48,335 nt of DNA from Deltaproteobacteria bacterium (GCA_003194495.1 PQXE01000019.1:7620-55954), one strand, 5' to 3'; shown: positions 9,040 to 18,126, counted from the stretch's first letter. The notes: generated by a model from the letters alone, not told the origin. Numbers and translations: made by a program.

Positions 9040-9112
9040 AACCGCTAATAGACGCGAATAAACGCGAGCTTCTTTCTTTCTAATTTGCGTCTATTTACGT
9101 TCATTCGCGGTT
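9040..9112. repeat. Imperfect palindromic spacer between brxF and brxC
   Basis: AACCGC at 9040-9045 and GCGGTT at 9107-9112 bound an imperfect palindrome of AATAGACGCGAATAAACGCG-like units. It belongs to the same family as 5417-5490 and likewise fills an intergenic gap of the BREX operon. Confidence 0.55.
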
Positions 9113-9125
9113 CCGTTACTTGTCT

Positions 9126-9617
9126 TCATACCACGACTGCCGGATAGATTACCAGAAGATCACGGACCATGTAGCGGCGGTACTCCGGATGGTCCGGTAC
9201 GGCATAGGTCATGTGATCGCTATCAATGGAACCATTCCAGGCAGCAACCACTGTCTTGTTACGAGAAAGTCCCTGGAGAAGCCGGAGAGGGTCCTGTTTC
9301 AGGGATACGTCAAAAAGAATCTCTATGTTGTCGAGCAATACCACGTCACCTGCAGCATCATTTACAATATCCATCAGCAGCCGGGGAAGCCGTAACGCTC
9401 GCTGACATTCAGTAAAATCGAGCATCCTGCATGAAAGCTCCAGGTTGACGTTGATCAGCGGTGCGCCTGCACGTTCTCGCACTTCTTTGAGCGCGGTGGT
9501 TTTCCCTGCTCCTGCCGGAGCCACGACCAGCATGAGCCGGTGGTACAGCTCGGCTGCCTGGTTGATCTGACCCATGATCTGATCCGCGAGAGGTTCTGCC
9601 ATTACCGCTTTTCCCAT
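9126..9617 (-). CDS. brxF: BREX type 3 P-loop protein BrxF
   Basis: This small P-loop protein of 163 residues has Walker A APAGAGKTT (33-41) and Walker B DVVLLDNIEILFD (91-103). Its size, the NVNLELSCRMLDF segment and its place directly upstream of DUF6079 match BrxF, the first gene of type 3 BREX. No frameshift is visible. The ATG at 9617 gives the longest form; MAEPLADQI at 9602 is an alternative. A good promoter lies about 60 nt upstream. It was probably the first gene of the operon brxF-brxC-DUF1016-pglX. With brxC frameshifted and pglX cut, it may be an orphan. Confidence 0.75.
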   Translation of the reverse strand: MGKAVMAEPLADQIMGQINQAAELYHRLMLVVAPAGAGKTTALKEVRERAGAPLINVNLELSCRMLDFTECQRALRLPRLLMDIVNDAAGDVVLLDNIEILFDVSLKQDPLRLLQGLSRNKTVVAAWNGSIDSDHMTYAVPDHPEYRRYMVRDLLVIYPAVVV

Positions 9618-9672
9618 ATATTAAGGCTCTTTGGGAAGTGGGCATTAGCCCAAGTACTTCAAATAACTAATT

Positions 9673-9701
9673 TATTTATAGTGAGCGATAGTTGTTGTCA
9701 A
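9673..9701 (-). promoter_or_regulatory. Sigma-70-like promoter upstream of brxF
   Basis: Read on the minus strand, TTGACA (9696-9701) is followed after 17 nt by TAAATA (9673-9678). An overlapping TATAAA with a 15-nt spacer is also present. The site lies 56 nt before the brxF ATG, with no gene in between. Confidence 0.5.
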
Positions 9702-10155
9702 ATACTTTCAGACAGGTTGGCACTCGGGGTTGCTAAGGATCAGATGTCTAAGCAGCCTCTTCACTCCATGGAGGGAATCGGTAACAACCAACATAAAGCC
9801 AAGGTTTGGCTATCTCTTCTCTAGTATTGTGCGCTCTGGGGGATAACATATTTCACTGGCAGGATCTTTTCATGGCTTCCGTGTCAAATCCCCCGTTTTA
9901 TAAAACGGGATATTGCCGAATACATTTTCATTAATTGTAGGGGCGGGTTTGAAACCCGCTCCTACAGGTTGGGGGCACATTCCACAAATATCTCGGATAT
10001 ATCACAACACATGGAATCATCCCAAAATCCTTTATTATTACCAATAAATTAGTGACAAAACTCAATAAAGACTTGGCTGGACACTGGTAGCTTGACATAT
10101 GGCCTGATTTTTACCATATTTTGAATTCCAAAAAACAGATTCTTTTCACTTAAGT
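9702..10155. other. Non-coding spacer with short palindromes
   Basis: I see no gene in this stretch. It holds a palindrome at about 9891-9910 (CCCCGTTTTATAAAACGGGA) and a 31-bp hairpin at 9936-9966 (TGTAGGGGCGGGTTT and matching arm). The rest is AT-rich. It separates the defence island from the hopanoid genes. Confidence 0.6.
9936..9966. repeat. REP-like GC-rich hairpin
   Basis: The arm TGTAGGGGCGGGTTT is followed by AAACCCGCTCCTACA with one mismatch and a single-base centre. This kind of 'GGGGCGGGTTTGAAACCCGCCCC' palindrome is a widespread dispersed repeat. No run of T follows, so a terminator is unlikely. Confidence 0.6.
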
Positions 10156-10362
10156 TGAGCGATTAGCGATTAGCGTTTAGCTTTGAAAAATCAGGGTATT
10201 AGGTTAATGAGAAGTTACCATTAGAAATAATATCCAATGGGTTCACCCTGTTGAATCCACAAAGGGGGCAGCGAAGCTGCATTCAACAGGGTAAAATTTG
10301 TAATAGCAAAAACATTCCGTAATCATTAAGCTAATAGCTAACCGCTAAAGGCTAATCGCTCA
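10156..10362. mobile_element. MITE-like element with nested hairpin
   Basis: TGAGCGATTAGC (10156-10167) and its exact reverse complement GCTAATCGCTCA (10351-10362) end a 207-bp non-coding unit. The arms extend imperfectly inwards through GCGTTTAGC-like units. Inside is a second hairpin: ACCCTGTTGAAT (10245-10256) and ATTCAACAGGGT (10281-10292), with GCAGC/GCTGC at its tip (10268-10280). No clear target duplication is seen. Confidence 0.5.
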
Positions 10363-10428
10363 TTTTAGGTTCCACTTACTTGTTGATGAAAAGACCGTTA
10401 ATATAGTCATGCAAAGGATGCGTTAATC

Positions 10429-11805
10429 ATGGATATCATATCCCTTGTGAAAAGCCGGCTTGGCGATACCTACGATTTGCACCGTCGCTATATTAATCCC
10501 CAGTTTGTGCGTGTGTTACAGGTTATCGGATTCGACCGGAATTATACTGCAGCCAAAGGGGCATGGCTTAAAGACGAAAAGGGCACGGAAGTGCTTGATT
10601 TTTTGGCTGGTTTCGGTGTGTTTAATATCGGCCGCAACCATCCTTTAGTGGCCCGGGTCCTCCATGATATGTTAGACAGCGATCCGGCTGGCATGGTCCA
10701 GATGGATGTGGGGACCATGTCCGGCCTCCTGGCCGAGGCGTTGGCTTCCCTGGCGCCAGGTGATCTGGAAGCGGTTTTTTTTACCAATTCAGGAGCTGAA
10801 GGAGTGGAGGCCGCACTGAAATTCGCCAGGCAAGCCACGGGAAGGAGCAAGTTGGTTTACTGCAACCACGCCTTCCACGGTCTGACCTTGGGGGCACTGT
10901 CTGTGAACGGCAACGAGGAGTTTCGCGGTCGCAACGAACCGTTACTGCCTGACTGTATTCCGGTTCCATTTAATGATCCGGAGGCACTTGAAGCCGCCCT
11001 TTCCGGGGGGGATGTGGCCGCATTCATTGTGGAACCGATCCAGGGAAAGGGTGTATTCATTCCTGATGACGACTATCTACCAAGGGCCCGCCGCCTGTGT
11101 GACGAATATGGTACGATTCTCATTGCGGACGAAGTCCAGACCGGCTTTGGTCGCACAGGCAGGATGTTTGCGGTGAATCACTGGGACGTTGTCCCGGATA
11201 TCCTTGTCCTGTCCAAGGCACTTTCCGGAGGGTATGTCCCGGTAGGCGCAATTATCAGCAAACGGGGAATTCATTCCAAGGTGTTCGACAGCATGGATCG
11301 ATGTTTTGCTCATTCCAACACTTTTGGCCAGAATGACTTTGCTATGGCCGCAGGTCTTGCTACTCTTCACGTGCTTGAACAGGAGAATTTAGTTCAGCGG
11401 GCGGCTAGGATGGGTGACTACATTAAGAAAGGCCTTGAAGAGTTGGCTGGCGGCTATGAGCTGATTCACGATATCCGGGGAAAAGGCCTTATGATCGGAA
11501 TACAGTTCGGCGAACCCAGATCATATACGCTGAAAGCCGGTTGGAAGCTCTTGCACAAAATGAACGCGGACGTCTTCTGTCAAATAATCACCATGCCTCT
11601 CCTGGCCAAACATCATGTCCTGACCCAGGTGGCGGGACACGGATTAGATACTGTTAAGATTCTGCCTCCTCTCATTATCGACGAGAGCAATGCAGACTAT
11701 TTTCTTGAAGCAATGGACCGGGTCCTGAAGGAAGCACACACTTTTCCCGGTTCTGCCTGGACAACGGTCACGAAACTTGGCGTTCGTACTGCCAAATCCG
11801 CATGA
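10429..11805 (+). CDS. hpnO: Hopanoid aminotransferase HpnO (class III, PLP)
   Basis: This 458-residue class III aminotransferase shows GFGVFNIGRNHP, TNSGAEGVEAALKFAR (about 119-134), the PLP-ring residue D234 in LIADEVQTGFGR and the Schiff-base lysine K263 in LSKALSGGYVPVGA. HpnO aminates the ribose-derived hopanoid side chain to give aminobacteriohopanetriol. Assignment to HpnO rather than an acetylornithine or 4-aminobutyrate aminotransferase rests on context: hpnN overlaps it by ATGA, and squalene-hopene cyclase, hpnG and hpnH are nearby. It starts the plus-strand operon hpnO-hpnN-binding protein-lipoprotein. The upstream 66 nt follow directly on the MITE-like element. Confidence 0.85.
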   Translation: MDIISLVKSRLGDTYDLHRRYINPQFVRVLQVIGFDRNYTAAKGAWLKDEKGTEVLDFLAGFGVFNIGRNHPLVARVLHDMLDSDPAGMVQMDVGTMSGLLAEALASLAPGDLEAVFFTNSGAEGVEAALKFARQATGRSKLVYCNHAFHGLTLGALSVNGNEEFRGRNEPLLPDCIPVPFNDPEALEAALSGGDVAAFIVEPIQGKGVFIPDDDYLPRARRLCDEYGTILIADEVQTGFGRTGRMFAVNHWDVVPDILVLSKALSGGYVPVGAIISKRGIHSKVFDSMDRCFAHSNTFGQNDFAMAAGLATLHVLEQENLVQRAARMGDYIKKGLEELAGGYELIHDIRGKGLMIGIQFGEPRSYTLKAGWKLLHKMNADVFCQIITMPLLAKHHVLTQVAGHGLDTVKILPPLIIDESNADYFLEAMDRVLKEAHTFPGSAWTTVTKLGVRTAKSA

Positions 11806-14498
11806 TTTCGCGAAAAGAACTTCTGGAGGGCATGTTAAGTGCGCTTTGGCGGCAGATAGCCCTGCATCCCGGCATTATTATTGCGCTTGGCCTGACATTG
11901 GCCCTAATCTCAGTCCTGTCTGCGGTTTTTTTTCTGCGTCTTAATAGCAACCAGGACCAGTTAGTCTCTCCTGAAGTGCCTTTCCACAAAAGATACCTGG
12001 AGAATCTAAAAAACTTCGGCGATCAAGAACACCTCTATGTTGTTATCAAGACCGGTGGTACTGAAGAAGGAAAGAAAAAGGCCGAACAATTCGCTGAAAG
12101 CCTGAACCGGCGATTGCTCCGGCATCCGGACCTTATTCAGGCCATCTACTACCGCATTTTGCCTCGTGATTTGGGGGATGGGGCACTCCTTTTCGCTTCT
12201 CCGGAGGAGGCCAAAATCCTTGCCGAAACAGTGGTCTTCCTGGCCCCTGCCTTGAATAATTGGATCAAGAATCCCAGCCTGGCAGGCTTCCTGGTTCAGA
12301 TAAGCGTATTACTCGGTTCGGATCAAAGGGGCATACCCACATTCGATGCTTCCCTTTTGCACCAGGCTTTTGAAGCATTGGAGCGGTTGCTTGCAAACAT
12401 AAACAATGTTTTGGCGAACAGACCTTCAGGATCTTCTCTATTCAATCTCGCTGAAATCGGGGGGGAGTATTTTTTCACTAAGGACGGCAGGCTCCTGGTC
12501 ATGCGGGTTTTGCCCAAGAAAGATTACGGGACCATGGACGTTATCGGCAAACCCATGGAGGTGGTCCGCCAGGCGTTAAAGACCACGGGCGCCGACTTTC
12601 CCGGCATTGAAGCCGGTCTCACAGGACGGCCTGTACTCCAGGCCGACGAAATGCAGACTACTGACAAGGATATGACCAGGGCGTCTATTATCGCCGTGAT
12701 TCTTGTAGGGCTTTTGTTCACGGTTATCCTCCACGGGTGGCTCAGGCCCATCTTGCTTTTGATCTGCCTTGGTATGGCCATGGCCTGGACCTTTGGATTC
12801 GCCACGGTGACCGTAGGCGAGTTAAACCTCTTGTCCATTGTTTTTGTTTTGGTATTGGTGGGCATAGGCGTGGATTTCGGGGTGCACATGGTCATGAGGT
12901 ACGTGGAGGCTAAGAGGGGCCACGTTAACGTGGAAGAGGCGGTCCTCACCTCTATGTTCAAGACTGGTCCCTGTGTCATCTTGGGTGCAACCACCTCGGT
13001 CTGTGCCTTTTATTCTGTGCTCGGGTCTGATTTTACAGGTCTTGCTCAGTTGGGGCTTATCGGGGGAACCGGTGTTCTTCTGTGCCTGTTGGCCACATTG
13101 ACCGTGCTTCCGGCTATGTTGCTGATAGCGGGGAGGAAAAACCTTTTTCCCTCATCTGTGCCCAGGGTGACCGCCATGCCATTTCTTGAACGTCTCTCTG
13201 CGCGACCGGGGTGGGTGCTATTGATTGTTGTGGCCCTTAGCCTTGCCGGGCTCCCTGGCCTTTTCAAGGCGCGCTTCAATTACAATCTATTGGAGCTTCA
13301 GGCCAAGGGCCTGGAATCGGTGGAATATGAAGAGCAATTAATCCGCTCATCAGACGAATCTACCTGGTATGCTATTCTTACGGCGAACAACCTGGATGAT
13401 GTAAAGCGGTTGACCAAAAGCCTTGAGGCCATGCCCAGTGTGAGCAAAGTCGATAGTATCCTGGATTTCATTCCGCAAGAACAGGCGCAGAGGTCGGCCC
13501 TGTATGCCGAGGCCGCTGGGGCCTTAGACGACATTCCATTATCTGACTCCGTAACCACAGGCCCTGATCCGGATTCGTTGATCCATGCCTTAGCTTATCT
13601 TGGTTCAGTCCTGGAAAGTTTGGAGGAAAAATTGTTCGCTGCCGGAGCCGGCGCCGAACTGATCCGCATTGACCAGTGTATCACTCAAATACAGTCTTCC
13701 TTGGATATCCTTCAACATGACCCGGCAAAGGTCTCACGCCTGACAGGGCTCCAGGCCCAATTGCACAGCAATATAGTGAACACGCTTCAGCAACTGAAAC
13801 GCTGGCTTAATACAAAATCGGTGACACCAATGGATCTTCCGGCCTCCATTAGAGACATGTACGTGGGCAAGGACGGCAGCTATCAGATTAAAGTCAGCCC
13901 CAGCGAAGATGTCTGGGACTTTGAGAAGCTGGAGCATTTCGTGTCTGACTTGCGGCGGGTGGACCCCGAAGTGAGCGGCGTTCCGATAGGGGTGCTTGAG
14001 TCGGCCAGGTTGATGCATAGGACTTTCCTTTTCGCAGCCGCACTGACTGTGTGTCTGGTGAGCCTTATCTTGTGGTTCCATTCATACTCTCTTCGCTATG
14101 TACTTCTCACACTTTTGCCTTTAGGGGTGAGTATGCTATGGCTTTTGGAATTAATGGGCATGATTGGCCTGGACTTTAATTTAGCCAATTTTTTTGCTAT
14201 ACCCATTCTTATTGCTATCGGTGTGGACGGGGGTGTGCATCTCCTGGCACGCTGGAAAGAGCTTCAAGGCAGTAGCGGGTTATTTTTCACAAGCACGCCT
14301 ACAGCCGTAACCTTGAGCTTTGCTACCACTATGATAGGGTTTGGGGGCCTGCTTTTCGCGCACCACCGCGGTCTGGCAAGCTTAGGAGCGGTCATGGTAC
14401 TCGGGTCCTTAATGGGGATGGTTGCCTCTCTTTTAGTGCTTCCACCGGCGCTCAAGCTTTTTGGCAACTTCATCTCAAAGACAAAGGATAAAGACTAG
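11802..14498 (+). CDS. hpnN: Hopanoid transporter HpnN (RND/MMPL superfamily)
   Basis: This 898-residue RND-type protein has one N-terminal membrane span (about 23-47), a periplasmic loop, five spans at about 285-450 including LLSIVFVLVLVGIGVDFGVH, a sixth near 480, a second periplasmic loop, and a second five-span block at about 740-890 with FAIPILIAIGVDGGVHLLAR. The repeated 'GIGVD(F/G)GVH' stretches mark the MMPL proton-relay helices in both halves. HpnN moves hopanoids from the inner to the outer membrane. Its ATG overlaps the hpnO stop as ATGA, so translation is probably coupled. The binding-protein gene starts 1 nt after its stop. Confidence 0.88.
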   Translation: MISRKELLEGMLSALWRQIALHPGIIIALGLTLALISVLSAVFFLRLNSNQDQLVSPEVPFHKRYLENLKNFGDQEHLYVVIKTGGTEEGKKKAEQFAESLNRRLLRHPDLIQAIYYRILPRDLGDGALLFASPEEAKILAETVVFLAPALNNWIKNPSLAGFLVQISVLLGSDQRGIPTFDASLLHQAFEALERLLANINNVLANRPSGSSLFNLAEIGGEYFFTKDGRLLVMRVLPKKDYGTMDVIGKPMEVVRQALKTTGADFPGIEAGLTGRPVLQADEMQTTDKDMTRASIIAVILVGLLFTVILHGWLRPILLLICLGMAMAWTFGFATVTVGELNLLSIVFVLVLVGIGVDFGVHMVMRYVEAKRGHVNVEEAVLTSMFKTGPCVILGATTSVCAFYSVLGSDFTGLAQLGLIGGTGVLLCLLATLTVLPAMLLIAGRKNLFPSSVPRVTAMPFLERLSARPGWVLLIVVALSLAGLPGLFKARFNYNLLELQAKGLESVEYEEQLIRSSDESTWYAILTANNLDDVKRLTKSLEAMPSVSKVDSILDFIPQEQAQRSALYAEAAGALDDIPLSDSVTTGPDPDSLIHALAYLGSVLESLEEKLFAAGAGAELIRIDQCITQIQSSLDILQHDPAKVSRLTGLQAQLHSNIVNTLQQLKRWLNTKSVTPMDLPASIRDMYVGKDGSYQIKVSPSEDVWDFEKLEHFVSDLRRVDPEVSGVPIGVLESARLMHRTFLFAAALTVCLVSLILWFHSYSLRYVLLTLLPLGVSMLWLLELMGMIGLDFNLANFFAIPILIAIGVDGGVHLLARWKELQGSSGLFFTSTPTAVTLSFATTMIGFGGLLFAHHRGLASLGAVMVLGSLMGMVASLLVLPPALKLFGNFISKTKDKD

Positions 14499-14499
14499 G

Positions 14500-15318
14500 A
14501 TGAAGCGTATCTCAGTATCATTGCTGTTTGCGATCAGTTTATTTGCCTGGAGCAGTCCGGCCCTTACCGGCGAAGCCCTTGATTTCGCTGTCATTCAACC
14601 AGGTCAGCCGGGCACTTCCCAGGAGGCCCAGCCGGTCATGGACTCCTTAGCCCGCTATGTGGAAGAGAAAATGGGTAAAGGGATCACAGTCAAGGGACGC
14701 TATTTCAACGACCTTGACCAGGCCCTGGATTTTATGCGCAATACCCCGCCCAAGTGGGGCATTGTGCGTCTTGGCTTTTACGCCCAATTCTCCCGGAGTT
14801 TTCCCATAATGGCCTTAGCTTCAACCCGTCCCGGAGGATCGGGTAAAGACGTGTGGCGGCTGGCTGTAAACCATGAAGCCCCGGGGGAGTGGCGTGCCTT
14901 GCGCGGAAATGTACTGGGAAACATGCTTTTTGAGACAGATGCCGCGGCCTGCATCCTGTTTGGGTGCCAAGCTGCACAATTGCCATTTAAGTTGAAAGGC
15001 ACATCCAGTCCCCTCCGTTCCTTACGAATGATGATCAGAGGAAAGGCCGCCGGTGTTGTGTTGGATCGGATGCAATATGAGGCACTGAAGGCCCTGCCTC
15101 TGGCCAAGAAGATTAAGATCATCTTGACCTCCGGGGAACTCCCCACAAGCCCGATGGTCTGTTTTGGGCGTCCTGATGAACGGATGGAGCGATTGGCCGT
15201 TATACTCAAAGGGATGCGCCGTGATCCGGACGCGGATGCACTGCTGGGCCTCCTTCAAACCGACGGCTTTGGCCCGCCGGACAGTGATTTGCCAGGATTC
15301 AGGTTGGGTGTAAAATGA
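14500..15318 (+). CDS. PhnD/SsuA-type periplasmic substrate-binding protein
   Basis: I start this gene at the ATG of 14500, one base after the hpnN stop, because it gives a clean signal peptide (MKRISVSLLFAISLFAWSSP, cleavage near ALTG-EA). The mature part shows DFAVIQPGQPG, YVEEKMGKGITVKGRYF and IVRLGFYAQF, the layout of PhnD-like/type 2 binding proteins, and ends SDLPGFRLGVK. No ABC permease or ATPase lies nearby. It sits between hpnN and a lipoprotein in one operon, so it may deliver hopanoid or another lipid through the periplasm to or from HpnN (inference). It is also compatible with an orphan phosphonate-type binding protein. Confidence 0.65.
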   Translation: MKRISVSLLFAISLFAWSSPALTGEALDFAVIQPGQPGTSQEAQPVMDSLARYVEEKMGKGITVKGRYFNDLDQALDFMRNTPPKWGIVRLGFYAQFSRSFPIMALASTRPGGSGKDVWRLAVNHEAPGEWRALRGNVLGNMLFETDAAACILFGCQAAQLPFKLKGTSSPLRSLRMMIRGKAAGVVLDRMQYEALKALPLAKKIKIILTSGELPTSPMVCFGRPDERMERLAVILKGMRRDPDADALLGLLQTDGFGPPDSDLPGFRLGVK

Positions 15319-16085
15319 CGATTGTCCGTAGCCTGTTGGTGGTTCTTTTTCTTGTTGGAGCGTGCGCGAAGGTCTCTGATCTGCCACGGCGGAGCGCCAA
15401 AGAGACAGTAGATAAGGACCCTGCCGCGGCAGACTCAAGTTTTGTCCTCTGGACACCTTGTACCCGCAAACAGGCAATACAGTGGACTGCAACTGCCGGA
15501 AAAGATGCCGGGACTGCCATAAAGGCCGCAAGTTGCTATGCAGTTCTGATAAAACAGGAAGGGGATAAAGCGTTGAGGCTTGCCGATGCCAGGCAGGGTC
15601 AGGACCTGGCCGAAGCAGCAGTAAACATGCTTCCAAACTCCGGATTGGCCCACTATTTGGCCGCATACCTGACCGGCCTGGAAGCTGAGAATGATCCCGT
15701 GCGGGGCCTCAACCTTGTACCAACTATCGAGCGTGAGGCATTGTTGGCCGCCAAATTGAGTCCAAAGATCGATCATGGCGGACCTGACAGGATGTTAGGC
15801 GAATTGTATTTGCGTGCACCCGGCTTTCCTGTGAGCATCGGGGATTCAAGCAAATCCGTTGTCCATTACCGCCGAGCTCTTGACCACGGCCCTGGGCTTA
15901 AAGAAAACCGGCTGGGATTAATAGAGGCGCTTTTGGCTGAGGAAGAGCCTGGTCATGCCTGTCTTGAGTTGCACAGACTCCTGGATGACATGCCACCTGC
16001 TCATGGTATTACGCCACAATGGAGGGAGGCCATGAAACTCCTGAAGCGGATGTGCTCCATGCAGGGATCCGAAGATATCAATTGA
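15315..16085 (+). CDS. Lipoprotein with helical-repeat (TatT-like) domain
   Basis: This 256-residue protein starts with a lipoprotein signal peptide (MTIVRSLLVVLFLVGAC, lipobox LVGAC, C17). The rest is alpha-helical, with TPR-like stretches such as QDLAEAAVNMLPNSGLAHYLAAYL and LGLIEALLAEEEPGHACLEL. It resembles the TRAP-transporter TatT component family that works with periplasmic binding proteins (from memory). Its ATG overlaps the stop of the binding-protein gene (ATGA), which supports a joint role. I infer a lipid-anchored partner of the binding protein in the hopanoid export operon. Confidence 0.6.
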   Translation: MTIVRSLLVVLFLVGACAKVSDLPRRSAKETVDKDPAAADSSFVLWTPCTRKQAIQWTATAGKDAGTAIKAASCYAVLIKQEGDKALRLADARQGQDLAEAAVNMLPNSGLAHYLAAYLTGLEAENDPVRGLNLVPTIEREALLAAKLSPKIDHGGPDRMLGELYLRAPGFPVSIGDSSKSVVHYRRALDHGPGLKENRLGLIEALLAEEEPGHACLELHRLLDDMPPAHGITPQWREAMKLLKRMCSMQGSEDIN

Positions 16086-16107
16086 AGGGGGCCGGCGGCT
16101 TCTTTAC

Positions 16108-18126
16108 TCATTTGCGTTTTAGCAGGTGATGCTGGGCCTTGCCCATGGCCATTAGCGGAAAATAATGGCGGTACATGTTGTAGTTGAGCATAAAACCCCT
16201 GGCAAGCTCGCTGCCCTGATCCAGGTTATCCACCGCTTTGGCAATGTCGGTGCGTTCGCCGATCCCGTAGCCGGGGAAACCAGTACCGGTATATTGCGGC
16301 TCATCCCAGGTGCCGTCAGCGCGTTGTGTTGCCAGCAGCCATGCCAGCCCTTGTTCAATCACCTGGTCATAGGCATGGGATCCCGTGGCAACAAGGGCCA
16401 TGAGGGCCCAGCCGGTCTGTGATGCGGTACTGGGGCCACATCCTCTGAGTGTGATGTCCATATAAGAGCCGCAGCTTTCACCCCAGCCACCGTCCGGGTT
16501 CTGGTGGTCCACGATCCATTGGGCCGCTTTCTGCACATAGGGCGCATTCATGTCCTCGCCAATGGCCTCCAGGGCCGGCAGGACCGCGGCTGTTCCATAG
16601 ATATGATTGACCCCCCAGCGGCCAAACCAGCTACCGTCTTCTTCCTGTTCCGACCGGACATATCTGTAGGCCCGGGCAACAACAGGATCATCCATTCCCC
16701 GTCCCAGGAGCCCGAGGGCCTCCAGTACGTGGGCTGTCACATCAACACTCGATGGATCCAGCGTTTCGCCGAAATCACAGAAGGGAATAAGGGTAATAAA
16801 ACGGCTGTTGTTGTCCTTGTCAAAGGCACCCCATCCGCCGTTTGAGCTCTGCATGGCATTCATCCAGGCCACTGCCTTGCGTACAGCCGGATCAACCCGG
16901 CTTCGCAGACCGGAGCCCTGTATGGCAGGCAGCAACCTGAGCAGGACAATTATGGCCACTGCCGTATCATCCACATCGGGATAAAAATCGTTTTGCCGCT
17001 CAAAGGCCCATCCACCAGGTTCCACGTCTTTGACGTAGACCTGCCAGTCCCCTCTTGCCATAACCTGTTCGTTCAGGATCCATTCCAGAGCGGCTTGCAT
17101 CTGCGGTGTTGAATTGAAATCCTGTCGGCAGTCCAGAAGGGCAAGCAGTGAAAGAAGGGTGTCCCACACAGGCGTATCACTGGCCTGGAGATAGGTAGCT
17201 CGGTTTTTCTCGAATTTCCAGTGTTGATTCCAGGCATCAAGTCCGGCTGCCAGCACTGGATGATCAAGGGCATATCCCTCCACATGCAAAGCCATCAGTG
17301 AATAGATCCATGGCGGCTGAATGCCGCTCCATGCTCCATCCGCCTCCTGATGACGAATGATCCATTCCAGACATTGGCGGATGGCCAATTTCCTGCCTGG
17401 ATGAAACGGAAATCCGGTATACCGGCTCAACAACCGGTCAGACAAATAGAAGAGGCGCTGCCGGAAAGAAGTATAGCCTTTACCGGCCGATCGGTAATCG
17501 AAACGATCCCGTGTCTCAGGAAAAAGCTCATCAATCCGGTGCTCCGGCGGGAATTTTCTGACCGGCCGTCTGGCACTCAGCACTGTCAGCGGAATAATGG
17601 TGCCCCGGGCCCAGGAGGCGAACTGATATACATTAAAGGGGGCCCAGGATGGCAGGAATATGATTTCCGGAGGCAGCGCCGGGGTAGCATCCCAAGGCCA
17701 TTCACCAAACAGGGCAAGCCAGTACCTTGTAAAGACCCGGAGGCCTCCCAGCCCGCCATGCTCGAGGATCCATTTTCTCGCCTTGTGGAGAGGCAGGGCG
17801 TCAACCGGCATGCCGGAAGCCCTGAGCGCTGTATAGCACTCGACCGTGGCGTTGATATCGCCAATGGGCGCCTGATAGTAAACCTCCCATGAACCGTCTG
17901 GGCGTTGCTCGTTCAGGATTGCCCGAACTACCGATTCATACTTCGGATCATTCTCCACACCGAGGAAATGCATGGCCAGGACCCATTCTGCTTCCATGCA
18001 GGAGTTGGTTTCCAGGTTCCCTACCCAGAATCCTTCCGGCCGGTGGTTATCCAGCAACCAGGATACGCCGTTTTCTATCCCCTGTTGCAGGCTGTCCGTG
18101 ATCATGCTATGAGGGGTCGAATCCAT
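16108..18126 (-). CDS. shc: Squalene-hopene cyclase
   Basis: This 672-residue cyclase has the catalytic DVDD (384-387, in FYPDVDDTAVAI), which protonates squalene, and many QW repeats (QRPDGSW, QEADGAW, QSSNGGW, QEEDGSW, QNPDGGW, QRADGTW) that brace the (alpha/alpha) barrel. It converts squalene to hopene/diplopterol at the membrane. The length is normal for the family. The start at 18126 has AGAGGT 5 nt upstream. It converges on the lipoprotein gene with 22 nt between the stops and diverges from hpnG over a 160-nt gap that contains a GTAACCGTTCAC motif (18148-18159). Confidence 0.95.
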   Translation of the reverse strand: MDSTPHSMITDSLQQGIENGVSWLLDNHRPEGFWVGNLETNSCMEAEWVLAMHFLGVENDPKYESVVRAILNEQRPDGSWEVYYQAPIGDINATVECYTALRASGMPVDALPLHKARKWILEHGGLGGLRVFTRYWLALFGEWPWDATPALPPEIIFLPSWAPFNVYQFASWARGTIIPLTVLSARRPVRKFPPEHRIDELFPETRDRFDYRSAGKGYTSFRQRLFYLSDRLLSRYTGFPFHPGRKLAIRQCLEWIIRHQEADGAWSGIQPPWIYSLMALHVEGYALDHPVLAAGLDAWNQHWKFEKNRATYLQASDTPVWDTLLSLLALLDCRQDFNSTPQMQAALEWILNEQVMARGDWQVYVKDVEPGGWAFERQNDFYPDVDDTAVAIIVLLRLLPAIQGSGLRSRVDPAVRKAVAWMNAMQSSNGGWGAFDKDNNSRFITLIPFCDFGETLDPSSVDVTAHVLEALGLLGRGMDDPVVARAYRYVRSEQEEDGSWFGRWGVNHIYGTAAVLPALEAIGEDMNAPYVQKAAQWIVDHQNPDGGWGESCGSYMDITLRGCGPSTASQTGWALMALVATGSHAYDQVIEQGLAWLLATQRADGTWDEPQYTGTGFPGYGIGERTDIAKAVDNLDQGSELARGFMLNYNMYRHYFPLMAMGKAQHHLLKRK

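Noticed and set aside
9936..9966. Rho-independent terminator
   Set aside because: No T-run follows either arm and no gene ends nearby.
10429..11805. Acetylornithine or 4-aminobutyrate aminotransferase
   Set aside because: The fold is the same, but the ATGA overlap with hpnN and the surrounding hopanoid genes favour HpnO.
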